Positions 36,436 to 44,560 of a stretch of 64,000 nucleotides of DNA are shown piece after piece (position 1 is the first letter of the stretch; each line of letters opens with the position of its first letter). Source of the DNA: Streptantibioticus cattleyicolor NRRL 8057 = DSM 46488 (GTDB lineage Bacteria; Actinomycetota; Actinomycetes; Streptomycetales; Streptomycetaceae); assembly GCF_000240165.1 (NCBI RefSeq), contig NC_017586.1, positions 6,213,228 to 6,277,227 on the forward strand, read 5' to 3'. The position numbers and the translations under genes were made by a program. Below the pieces are notes generated by a model. The model was given only the letters and a program-made list of their open reading frames with translations, was not told the origin of the DNA and did not search any database.

Positions 36436-37104
36436 GTGGTGAAACAGGAAAGGGCGGAACGGACCCGGCACGCTCTGGTCTGCTCGGCGGCCGAGGTATT
36501 CGACCGGCTCGGCTACGAACGCGCCTCATTGGTGCGGATCAGCAACACCGCCGGTGTGACCAAAGGGGCCTTGTCCTTCCATTTCGCCACCAAGGAGGAA
36601 CTGGCCGACGCGGTCGAGGACCTGGCCTGGCGCATGACCCGGCAGGCGGTGCAGGACGCCGCGGCCGGCGGCGGCACCGCGCTGCAGAACCTCATCGACG
36701 TCACCCACGCCCTGGCCCGGCTGCTGTCCGGCAACGCGGTCGCCCGCGCGGGCCTGCGGCTGAGCCGGGAACGGGACCGCGACGGGCAGGCGGAACAGCC
36801 GCAGTGGTTCTCCGCCTGGCTGCCGCAGGTCCGCGTCCTGCTGGAGGAGGCGGCCCGGGACGGCAGCCTGCTGCCCGAGGCCGACGTGCAGGCCCTGGCC
36901 GTGCTGATCACCTGCACCGTCACCGGCCTGGAGACCGCCCAGCGCGTCCCCGGCCACCTGTCCGCCGCCCTCCCCGACCCCGGCCCCGCCGGCCCGCTGC
37001 CCGCCCCCGGCCGCGCCTGGCTGGCCCGCATCTGGCACCTGCTGCTGCCCCGCATCGCCCCGGACGACCACACCGCCTCCACCAAAGCCGAAGGCACCCT
37101 GTGA
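36436..37104 (+). CDS. TetR regulator, divergent GBL-receptor homologue (possible pseudo-receptor)
   Basis: A 222-residue protein starting VVKQERAERTRHALVCSAAEVFDRLGY with recognition region NTAGVTKGALSFHFATKEEL, clearly related to ScbR/ArpA. The ligand domain is more divergent (QPQWFSAWLPQVRVLLEEAA, then a Pro-rich loop) and lacks the IAVPGM ending of true receptors. Such homologues often act as pseudo-receptors that bind the same operators but respond to antibiotics. Start: tandem GTG codons at 36436/36439 follow GGGAGAG. The dyad at 36272 may be its operator. Confidence 0.85.
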   Translation: MVKQERAERTRHALVCSAAEVFDRLGYERASLVRISNTAGVTKGALSFHFATKEELADAVEDLAWRMTRQAVQDAAAGGGTALQNLIDVTHALARLLSGNAVARAGLRLSRERDRDGQAEQPQWFSAWLPQVRVLLEEAARDGSLLPEADVQALAVLITCTVTGLETAQRVPGHLSAALPDPGPAGPLPAPGRAWLARIWHLLLPRIAPDDHTASTKAEGTL

Positions 37105-38425
37105 CCCCAGCGGCACCCCCCGCCCCGCTCCCCGCGCGAACGCGGGACACGCCGGTGCCCGCGCCCACACCGGGCACGGACGGCACCCACAACGCCCCGC
37201 CCGGCGTCCGCCCCGGTCCCGCAACCGGCCAGCCCGGGGCGTGCCCGGTCCGGTCCGTCCCGTGACGGCCTGGCTGCCGTTCGGGTGTCCCTGACCTGGG
37301 GTGGGGCCGGTCGTGGGGCTGCTGTGACGGGCTGCGGCCGTGCCGTGGCGTGGCCCGTGCGGGGTGCCCGGGACGCGAGTGCGCCGGGGCGGCGTCCCGA
37401 GACGAGGGTCTGCCGCGCGGGGGTATGGCGGGGTCCGGTTCCGTGGCGTGGTGGCCCGGCTGCCGTGCGGGTGTCCCTGGCCTGGGGTGGGGCCGGTGGT
37501 GGGGCTGCTGTGACGGGCTGCGGTCACGTCGTGGTGTGGCCTGTGCGGGGTGCCCGGGACGCGAGTGCCCCGGGGCCGGCTTCCTGGCGCGACTGGTGCG
37601 AGCGGGCCGGCCGCGGGCCTGTCCAACCCCCGTAACGCGGCTGCCGTGAACGGTCCGTGCCTGGGCGGATCACCCGGGCGGGCCCGCGCCCGGGCCGGTT
37701 GCGGACCGGCCGCCCGGATGCCGGTCCGCCCCTGCGCACCGGGTGCGCGTTCCGGTGCCCTGACGCCGCCGGTGCGAGCGGCCCGTGCCCGGCCAGGGCG
37801 CGAGGGTCTGCCGTCACCCGGCCGCACGGGGACGGCACGGCCCGGGCCGCCTCCGCCGTGGCGGCGGAGGCCCTGGGGGTACCGGCTCGCGGACGGCGCC
37901 CGGGGACGTGCCGGCACGCTCCTCCGGGCGGTGCCGCGCGGCCACGGCGGCCCGGGCCCGTAACGCGGTCGGCGCGGGCGGCCGGTTCCCGGGGCGGGTG
38001 CGGGCTCGCCCGGTTCCGTGCACCGGCTGCCGCTCACGGCCGGGCCCCGGCGATCCGGGGCCCGGGGTGCCCCCCGGTCCGGCTGCCGCGCAACGGCCCG
38101 GAACGCATCCGCCCGGGCGGAGGGGCCGCTCGCGCCCCGGCCCGGAAGGGGCGGACCGGCACGGTGCCGCGAGGCGGCTGCCGGGGGCAGTCCGGTACGC
38201 CCCCGGGAGCCGGGCGGCCGGCATTCGGGGCGGGCGGGGATTGGTGTTTCCCGGCGCCCGGTCCGGCAAGGGGTTCTTCCCCGGGGGCGGGATTTTGCGG
38301 CGGGGCGGTGTGGGCGGGGGCGGGGCGGGGGTATATTCGCGGGGCCGGGGCGGACGGGTTTTCCCCGGTTGAATCGGGGCGGGAAGCTGTTTCCCATCCG
38401 TGCCCGCGTGCCTATCGTGTTCGGT
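37105..38425. other. Gene-free region with a 190-bp-spaced direct repeat
   Basis: No gene is supported. A segment of about 120 bp (GTGTCCCTGACCTGGGGTGG...GCCCGGGACGCGAGTGC) occurs at about 37272-37395 and 37461-37577. The remainder is G/C-rich without recognisable frames; the last 100 bp are lower in GC and should hold the galU promoter. Confidence 0.6.
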
Positions 38426-39376
38426 ATGAGTCGAAACCCTGACCGCGTCCGCAAGGCGGTCATTCCGGTGGCCGGTCTCGGAACGCGTTTTCTGCCGGCC
38501 ACGAAAGCGACCCCGAAGGAAATGCTGCCGGTCGTCGACAAGCCGGCCATCCAGTACGTGGTGGAGGAGGCCGTGGCCGCCGGGCTGTCGGACCTGCTGA
38601 TGGTCACCGGCCGCAACAAGAGGCCGCTGGAGGACCACTTCGACCGCAATTACGAGCTCGAGGAGATCCTGCAGCGCAAGGGCGAGGACGAGAAACTGGC
38701 CCGGGTCCTGGAACCCAACGACATGGCCGACATCCACTACGTGCGCCAGGGCGACCCGCGCGGCCTGGGCCACGCGGTGCTGTGCGCGGCCCCGCACGTG
38801 GGCACCGACCCCTTCGCCGTCCTGCTCGGCGACGACCTGCTCGACCCGCGCGACCCGCTGCTGCCGTCGATGATCGAGACCCGCGAGCGGTTCGGCGGCT
38901 CGGTGGTGGCGCTGATGCAGGTGCCGGCCGACCAGATCCACCTGTACGGCTGCGCGGCGGTGGAACACACCGGTCCGGGACCGGTGGTACGCATCACCGA
39001 CCTGGTCGAGAAACCCGCCGCCGACCAGGCCCCCAGCACCTACGCGGTCATCGGCCGCTACGTGCTGGACGCCGGTGTCTTCGGCGTGCTGCGCACCACC
39101 GCGCCCGGCCGCGGCGGGGAGATCCAGCTGACCGACGCGCTGCGGCAGATGGCCCGCACCGGCGACGCCGGCCCGGTGCACGGCGTGGTGTACACCGGGC
39201 GCCGCTACGACACCGGCGACCGCGCCGACTACCTGCGCGCCACCGTGCGCCTGGCGTGCGAACGCGAGGACCTGGGCGGGGACTTCCAGCGCTGGCTGCT
39301 GTCCTTCGTCGACCGCGAACTGCGCCCCGCCCCCGCCCCGGCTCCGGCCGCGGCCCACGAGGACAGCGCCGCCTGA
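38426..39376 (+). CDS. galU: UTP-glucose-1-phosphate uridylyltransferase
   Basis: A 316-residue GalU with VIPVAGLGTRFLPATKATPK, EMLPVVDKPAIQYVVEEA, FAVLLGDDLLDP and VEKPAADQAPS. It makes UDP-glucose from UTP and glucose-1-phosphate. The A/P-rich C-terminus is unremarkable. No ribosome-binding site precedes ATG 38426; instead TATCGT lies about nine bases upstream, the spacing expected of a -10 box for a leaderless transcript. The gene sits just upstream of the StrR-like regulator and could supply UDP-glucose to the neighbouring pathway, in addition to any housekeeping copy elsewhere. Confidence 0.95.
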   Translation: MSRNPDRVRKAVIPVAGLGTRFLPATKATPKEMLPVVDKPAIQYVVEEAVAAGLSDLLMVTGRNKRPLEDHFDRNYELEEILQRKGEDEKLARVLEPNDMADIHYVRQGDPRGLGHAVLCAAPHVGTDPFAVLLGDDLLDPRDPLLPSMIETRERFGGSVVALMQVPADQIHLYGCAAVEHTGPGPVVRITDLVEKPAADQAPSTYAVIGRYVLDAGVFGVLRTTAPGRGGEIQLTDALRQMARTGDAGPVHGVVYTGRRYDTGDRADYLRATVRLACEREDLGGDFQRWLLSFVDRELRPAPAPAPAAAHEDSAA

Positions 39377-39782
39377 CCCCTCCGGCGCCACCACGGCACA
39401 CCCGCCGGCACCGCACCACACCGCACCGGACACACCACCCGCCGCCGCACACCACGACGCATCACCACAACGCATCACCGCGGCACCTCACCACGCACCG
39501 CGGCACCTCACCACGCACCCCGGCCCGTGTAACCGGGGAGAATCCCCGCTTGCACGCCCGGCGCACGCCCGCGCCGTCAGCCTCCGCAACACCCTTTTAA
39601 CGGACCGGTCATCTGGTTTTCTTCGGGGTGATGCGGAGGCTGACGTGCATCTGCGGCCCGTACTGAGCAAGCGCTGTCTATGCAGGTCAATGCCGACTTG
39701 GACGGGTAGTTGAGGTTTCTTCGGCCCGGTGGGCAACTGGGTAAGCGGAAGCGGCGGACGGGGCCGGGAACGGGTTGAACGC
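39377..39782. other. Intergenic region with short repeats
   Basis: Contains CAC-rich DNA and a perfect 20-bp direct repeat (GCGGCACCTCACCACGCACC at about 39480-39519). I see no gene on either strand. Confidence 0.5.
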
Positions 39783-39810
39783 ATTGCAAACCGTCCGGGG
39801 GGTTTGTAAT
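39783..39810. promoter_or_regulatory. Strong ARE-like operator upstream of the StrR-like activator gene
   Basis: A near-perfect inverted repeat with ten-base arms: ATTGCAAACC-N8-GGTTTGTAAT, differing at one position. It lies 89-116 bp upstream of the StrR-like start. This is the best operator in the window for a GBL receptor and predicts direct control of the pathway activator by the signal. Confidence 0.7.
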
Positions 39811-39898
39811 CTGCTGGGTGCGCGCAGTGGTTGTCTGCGCGGGTTTTGCACGTTGCCGCCGTGTCAGCGAGATCATCCACGAGGGGGCGTATCCAGCG

Positions 39899-41032
39899 AT
39901 GGCTGTCGTCAGTGTGCCGACGGCGCAGCAGGACATGGCCGGTCAGGCGTCGTTGGTGGCGGGGGAGGGCGCCGGTGGTCTGAGTGAGCCTCAGCTGGTG
40001 CCGCTCGGGCTGCTGCTGCCGGCCGATTCACCGCGCCGCAGCGCGGACAACGCCGATCACGCCCGGTCGCTCGCCGAGTCCGAGAACGGGTTCCCGCCGA
40101 TCACCGTGCACCGGCCCTCGATGCGGGTGATCGACGGGATGTACCGGGTACGGGCGGCGGAGCTGCGCGGCCAGGCCCATATCGAGGTGCGGTTCTTCGA
40201 CGGTTCGCCGGAGGACGCCTTCGTGCTGGCGGTGCGGTCCAACATCGGGCACGGGCTGCCGCTGTCGCTGGCCGAGCGCAAGGCGGCGGCGGCCCGGATC
40301 GTGCTCTCCCACGCCCACTGGTCGGACCGGGCGATCGCGGCGGTCACCGGGCTGGCGGCCAAGACGGTGGCCTCGCTGCGGCGTTCGGCCGCGCGCGGCA
40401 CCGAGCAGCCGCAGGCGCGGATCGGGCGGGACGGGCGGCGCCGGCCGCTGGACAGTGCCGAGGGGCGCCGCCGGGCGGTGGAGCTGATCACCCGCAGCCC
40501 GCAGGCGTCGCTGCGGGAGGTCGCCAAGGCGGCCGGGATCTCCCCGGGCACCGTGCGCGACGTGCGCAGACGCCTGGCCAGCGGACTGGACCCGATACCG
40601 GCGCAGCGGCGGGCCGCGGCCCGGCCGGCCCCGGCGGCCCCGCCGCGCGGCGCGCAGCCGGCGGCGGTGCGCTCCGGCGGCCAGGTCCGGGCCCGTATCA
40701 CCGCCGCGCGCACGCATCCGTCCCTGGCCCGTCCGGCTGCCGCGGGGGCGGCCGGACGGGTGCTGGGCCCCGCCGCGCTGCGCGGCGGTGCGGACCGGGA
40801 CCGGGAGGCGATGTTCAAGGCGCTGTGCCGCGACCCCTCGCTGCGGCACTCGGAGACCGGACGGCTGCTGCTGCGGATGCTGGAGATGCACGCGATGGCC
40901 CCGCAGCAGTGGCAGGCGGTCACCGACGCCGTCCCGGCCCACTGCGCGGACCTGGTACGGGCGCTGGCCGCCGAATGCGCCCGCTCCTGGCAGGAGTTCG
41001 CCACCGTGGTGGCCCGGGGCCGGTGTGCCTGA
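39899..41032 (+). CDS. StrR/NovG-type pathway-specific regulator (ParB-like DNA-binding)
   Basis: A 377-residue protein with the StrR-family core: ENGFPPITVHRPSMRVIDGM (residues 62-81), HIEVRFFDGSPEDAFVLAV, LPLSLAERKAAAARIVLSH, a helix-turn-helix at 141-162 (WSDRAIAAVTGLAAKTV) and a second at about 204-226. StrR activates streptomycin biosynthesis downstream of the A-factor cascade; relatives control novobiocin and glycopeptide clusters. A strong ARE-like dyad lies upstream, so it probably links GBL signalling to the genes to its right. The Ala/Pro-rich linker at 230-300 is typical. ATG 39899 is preceded by GAGGGGG. Confidence 0.9.
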   Translation: MAVVSVPTAQQDMAGQASLVAGEGAGGLSEPQLVPLGLLLPADSPRRSADNADHARSLAESENGFPPITVHRPSMRVIDGMYRVRAAELRGQAHIEVRFFDGSPEDAFVLAVRSNIGHGLPLSLAERKAAAARIVLSHAHWSDRAIAAVTGLAAKTVASLRRSAARGTEQPQARIGRDGRRRPLDSAEGRRRAVELITRSPQASLREVAKAAGISPGTVRDVRRRLASGLDPIPAQRRAAARPAPAAPPRGAQPAAVRSGGQVRARITAARTHPSLARPAAAGAAGRVLGPAALRGGADRDREAMFKALCRDPSLRHSETGRLLLRMLEMHAMAPQQWQAVTDAVPAHCADLVRALAAECARSWQEFATVVARGRCA

Positions 41033-41652
41033 CCAGGACACCCCCCGCCCGCCGCGCCCCGGCCCCCGCCCGGCGCGGCGGCCCGCCGCACGCTGCGCGG
41101 AGCGGTCCGCGGCGCGGCCCCCGGCCCGGGCCGTGCGGCGGTCTGCGGGGCGTTGCGCGGTCTGCCCCGCGAGGCGGCCCGCGGGGCGGTGCCTGTTACG
41201 GGCCGCGGGGCGGCTCGCGGTGCGTACCGCGGTCCGCTGCGTGCGGCGGCCTGCGGCACGGCCTGCGGGCCGGCCCGTGAGGTGGCCTGCGGAACGGGCC
41301 GTGGAGCGGGCCCCGTTGCGGCGTGCGCGGCGGTCCGCGGTACGGCGTGCGGTCCGGTCCCCGTTGCGGCCTGCGGGCCGGGCCTCGTTACGGCTCGCGG
41401 GCCGCAGCGGGCTGATCCCGGGGCGCGGTCCGGCCCGGGGCGGCTCGCGGGGCGGGCCGTGGGGCGGGTGGGGTGGTGTGAGGGTTTCCGCCGCTGGGCG
41501 CAGGGTGCGCGCGGCGGCGGGGTGGTGGGGCGGGGGAGTGCCACCGCGTGGCCGGTGTGTGCCGGCCGGGCCGGCGGCGCGTCCCCCGTTTCCGTGTGTT
41601 GGTGAGTGGACGGCTCTAGGCGAGCCTGTTGGTTTCTCAAGGGAGTTGGCCG
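41033..41652. other. Gene-free region of degenerate CGGCCTGCGG repeats
   Basis: Between the StrR-like and MFS genes lies about 620 bp with many imperfect copies of a 15-25 base G/C-rich unit (GCGGCCTGCGGGCCGG and similar, 41050-41460). No gene is visible. The MFS promoter is expected near 41590-41640. Confidence 0.5.
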
Positions 41653-43176
41653 ATGTCGGCGGTGGATGAGGTATATGCGGATGCGGGCCGGACCGGCCCG
41701 CGCTCCGGGGCCGGCCCGGGTACGGGCGCGGACCCGGCAACGGGCGGTGGCGGGGGCGCCGCGCCGAGGATGACCGGCCGTCAGCGGCTGGTGCTGGTGG
41801 TGCTGCTGGTCGCGCAGTTCATGCTGGCGGTGGACTTCTCGATCCTGAACGTGGCGCTGCCGCAGATCGGCAAGGGGCTGGGCTTCTCGCTGGCGAACCT
41901 GCAGTGGATCGCCACGACGTTCGCGCTGTGCGCGGCCGGGTTCACGCTGCTGTTCGGGCGGGTGGCCGACCTGTTCGGGCGGCGCCGGCTGTTCCTGGTG
42001 GGCCTGGCGGTGCTGGGTGCCTCCTCGCTGGTGGGCGGGCTGGCCGTGGACCCGGCGATGCTGCTGTGCGCGCGGGTGGCGCAGGGTCTTGCCACCGCGT
42101 GCGTGACCCCGGCCGGGCTGTCGCTGCTGACCACCTCCTTCCCCGAGGGGCCGCTGCGGGACAAGGCGCTGGGCCTGAACGGGGCGCTGATGTCGGCGGG
42201 GTTCACCACCGGCGCGATCCTGGGCGGGGTGCTGACCGACCTGCTCTCGTGGCGCTGGTCGTTCTTCATCAACGTGCCCGTGGCCGTGGTGGTCCTGGTG
42301 GTCGCCCCGGCGGTGCTGTCCGAGTCGCGGCCCAAGCAGCGGCCCCGTCTGGACGTGCCGGGCGCGGTGACCGTCACCGCCGGCCTGCTGGCCATCGTCT
42401 TCGGCCTGACCCAGGCCGGTGACCACGGCTGGGGCAGCGCGCCGGCGCTGGCCCCGCTGATCGCCGGCGTCGTGCTGCTGGTCGCCTTCTACTTCGTGGA
42501 GGCCAAGGCCGCCTCCCCGCTGGTGCCGGTGTCCATCCTCAAACGGCGCACCGTCATCTTCGGCAACCTGGCCGGCCTGATCGCCTTCATCACCGAGACC
42601 TCCCTGGTCTTCTTGATGACCCTGTACATGCAAGAGGTGCTGGGGTACTCGCCGCTGGCGGCCGGGCTGTCCTTCGGCGTGCTGGGGGTGGGCACCATCA
42701 TCGGCGGCGCGGTGGCCGCCAGGGTGATCGCGGCCACCTCCACCCGGGTGACCCTGGCCGCCGGCGGCCTGCTGCAGACCGCGGCCACCGCCGTGCTGCT
42801 GCTGCTGGGCGCCCAGCACTCCTCGATCTGGCTGCTGCTGGCCGGCACCTTCGCCGGCGGCGTCGGCAACATGCTGGTCATCGTCGGCTTCATGGTCACC
42901 GCCACCTCCGGCCTGGCCGACCACGAACAGGGCATGGCCACCGGGCTGGCCACCATGACCCAGCAGATCGGCATCACCATGGGCACCCCGATCATGTCCG
43001 CGATCGCCACCTCGGTGATCGCCGGCCGTGCCGGAGGCGGCCCGGTCCTGGACGGGGTCCGCCTGGCGGTGGCCGTCAACGCCGCCGTCGTCCTGGCCGG
43101 CGCGCTGATCGTGCCCGCCGTCCTGCCCCGCCGCACCGCCGCCGCCCCGGCCCCCGCCGCCGCGGGCGGGGCGTAA
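41653..43176 (+). CDS. MFS drug exporter (DHA2/EmrB-QacA type)
   Basis: A 507-residue, probably 14-helix transporter. After a Gly/Ala-rich N-terminus it has the DHA2 signature FMLAVDFSILNVALPQIGKG, GRVADLFGRRRLFLVG (motif A) and GAILGGVLTDLLSWRWSFFI (motif C). Proteins of this kind export antibiotics and confer self-resistance. ATG 41653 follows GGGAG at eight bases. It is the first structural gene after the StrR-like activator and a likely self-resistance exporter for the cluster product. Confidence 0.93.
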   Translation: MSAVDEVYADAGRTGPRSGAGPGTGADPATGGGGGAAPRMTGRQRLVLVVLLVAQFMLAVDFSILNVALPQIGKGLGFSLANLQWIATTFALCAAGFTLLFGRVADLFGRRRLFLVGLAVLGASSLVGGLAVDPAMLLCARVAQGLATACVTPAGLSLLTTSFPEGPLRDKALGLNGALMSAGFTTGAILGGVLTDLLSWRWSFFINVPVAVVVLVVAPAVLSESRPKQRPRLDVPGAVTVTAGLLAIVFGLTQAGDHGWGSAPALAPLIAGVVLLVAFYFVEAKAASPLVPVSILKRRTVIFGNLAGLIAFITETSLVFLMTLYMQEVLGYSPLAAGLSFGVLGVGTIIGGAVAARVIAATSTRVTLAAGGLLQTAATAVLLLLGAQHSSIWLLLAGTFAGGVGNMLVIVGFMVTATSGLADHEQGMATGLATMTQQIGITMGTPIMSAIATSVIAGRAGGGPVLDGVRLAVAVNAAVVLAGALIVPAVLPRRTAAAPAPAAAGGA

Positions 43177-43366
43177 CCCCCTGGTGCCGAGGGGACGGGG
43201 CCGGGGGACCAACCCCCCGCGGCCGGTGACCTTCCTCGCCGGAAAGGGCCGGCCCTCCGCCACGCCAGGGCCGCCCGCCCCGCCCCCTCGCCGCGGCACC
43301 ACCCCCCGGGCCCCTACACCCCCGGGGGGTTCGTCCGAGCACGACCGCAACAGAAAGAACCCCACG

Positions 43367-44155
43367 ATGGCGATCGATCTGCACCTGGACGGCCGGGTGT
43401 TCGTGGTGACCGGGGCCTCCTCCGGGATCGGCCTGTGCTGCGCCCGGCTGCTGGCCGCCCAGGGCGCCCGGGTGGTGGCGGTGGCCCGCCGCCCGCTGCC
43501 CGCCGACGCCGGCCCGCACATCACCGCCGTGGCCGGCGACCTGACCGACCCGCGCACCGCGCAGGAGGCCGCGCAGACCGCGCTGCGCGCCCACGGCCGC
43601 ATCGACGGCCTGGTCAACAACGCCGGCGCGCTGACCTCCCGCACCGGCTTCCTCCAGGTCACCGACGACGACTGGCAGCAGACCTTCGCCACCAACTTCC
43701 ACTCCGCGGTGCGCATGACCCGCGCCGTGCTGCCGGCCATGATCGAACGCGGCGAGGGCGCGCTGGTGCACATCGCCAGCGAGGCGGCCCGTTTCCCCGC
43801 CCCGGCCCTGGTGGACTACGCCGCCACCAAGACCGCGCTGCTGTCGGTCTCCAAGACCCTGGCCGCCGAGTTCGGCCCGCACGGCATCCGCTCGGTGGTG
43901 GTCTCACCCGGCCCCACCCGCACCGAACTGTTCGACGCCCCCGGCGGCTTCGCCGACCAGCTCGCCGCCGAATACGGCATGGACCCCGACGCGGCCGTCG
44001 ACCACTTCGTCCGCAACGAACGCCGCCTGCCCAGCGGACGCATCGGCACCCCCGCCGACGTCGCCCGCGTCGTGGCCTACCTGCTCTCCCCGCTGGCCGG
44101 CCAGGTCACCGGCACCGAATGGGCCGTCGACGGAGGCGCCCTGCGCCAGCTGTGA
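43367..44155 (+). CDS. SDR-family oxidoreductase
   Basis: A 262-residue classical short-chain dehydrogenase with TGASSGIGL, LVNNAGALTSRTGF, HIASEAARFPAPALVDYAATK (Ser and YxxxK catalytic residues) and VVSPGPTRTELF. The ending GQVTGTEWAVDGGALRQL is standard. The substrate is unknown; a role in tailoring the cluster product or in reducing the GBL precursor are both possible. It lies between the MFS gene and the ECF sigma gene, all on the + strand. Confidence 0.92.
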   Translation: MAIDLHLDGRVFVVTGASSGIGLCCARLLAAQGARVVAVARRPLPADAGPHITAVAGDLTDPRTAQEAAQTALRAHGRIDGLVNNAGALTSRTGFLQVTDDDWQQTFATNFHSAVRMTRAVLPAMIERGEGALVHIASEAARFPAPALVDYAATKTALLSVSKTLAAEFGPHGIRSVVVSPGPTRTELFDAPGGFADQLAAEYGMDPDAAVDHFVRNERRLPSGRIGTPADVARVVAYLLSPLAGQVTGTEWAVDGGALRQL

Positions 44156-44353
44156 CCGCCCGCCCCCCTGCCCCGCCCGACCCGACGAACCCCTTGACAC
44201 CGCCCCCGCCCAGCGGCCCGCCGGGCGCGGTGGCCGCAAAGGACGAACCATGACCCCTGACGCCACCGACCGGCCCCCCCGCCCCCCGCCCCGACCCCGG
44301 CCCGGCCCCCCGCCCCCGAACGGCAAGCTCCCGAGGCACGGGAGCCTGCCTCC

Positions 44354-44560
44354 GTGCGGGAGGTTTCCGCTGCGCGGGCATCCGTTCCCGTGCGGGAGGT
44401 TTCCGCGGTGCGGGAGTCTGCCTCCGTGCGGGAGGTTTCCGCTGCGCGGGCATCCGTTCCCGTGCGGGAGGTTTCCGCGGTGCGGGAGTCTGCCTCCGTG
44501 CGGGAGGTTTCCGCTGCGCGGGCATCCGTTTCCGTGCGGGAGGCTTCCGCCGCGCCCGGC
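44354..44560. repeat. 72-bp tandem repeat in the sigma-factor extension
   Basis: Two full 72-bp units (44354-44425 and 44426-44497) and most of a third encode [19 protein letters not shown] with RESAS. The copies are nearly identical in DNA, indicating recent expansion. Confidence 0.85.

Noticed and set aside
39577-39936. A minus-strand frame of 119 codons opposite the StrR-like promoter region
   Set aside because: It overlaps the operator dyad and the StrR-like start, has no ribosome-binding site and no recognisable features.
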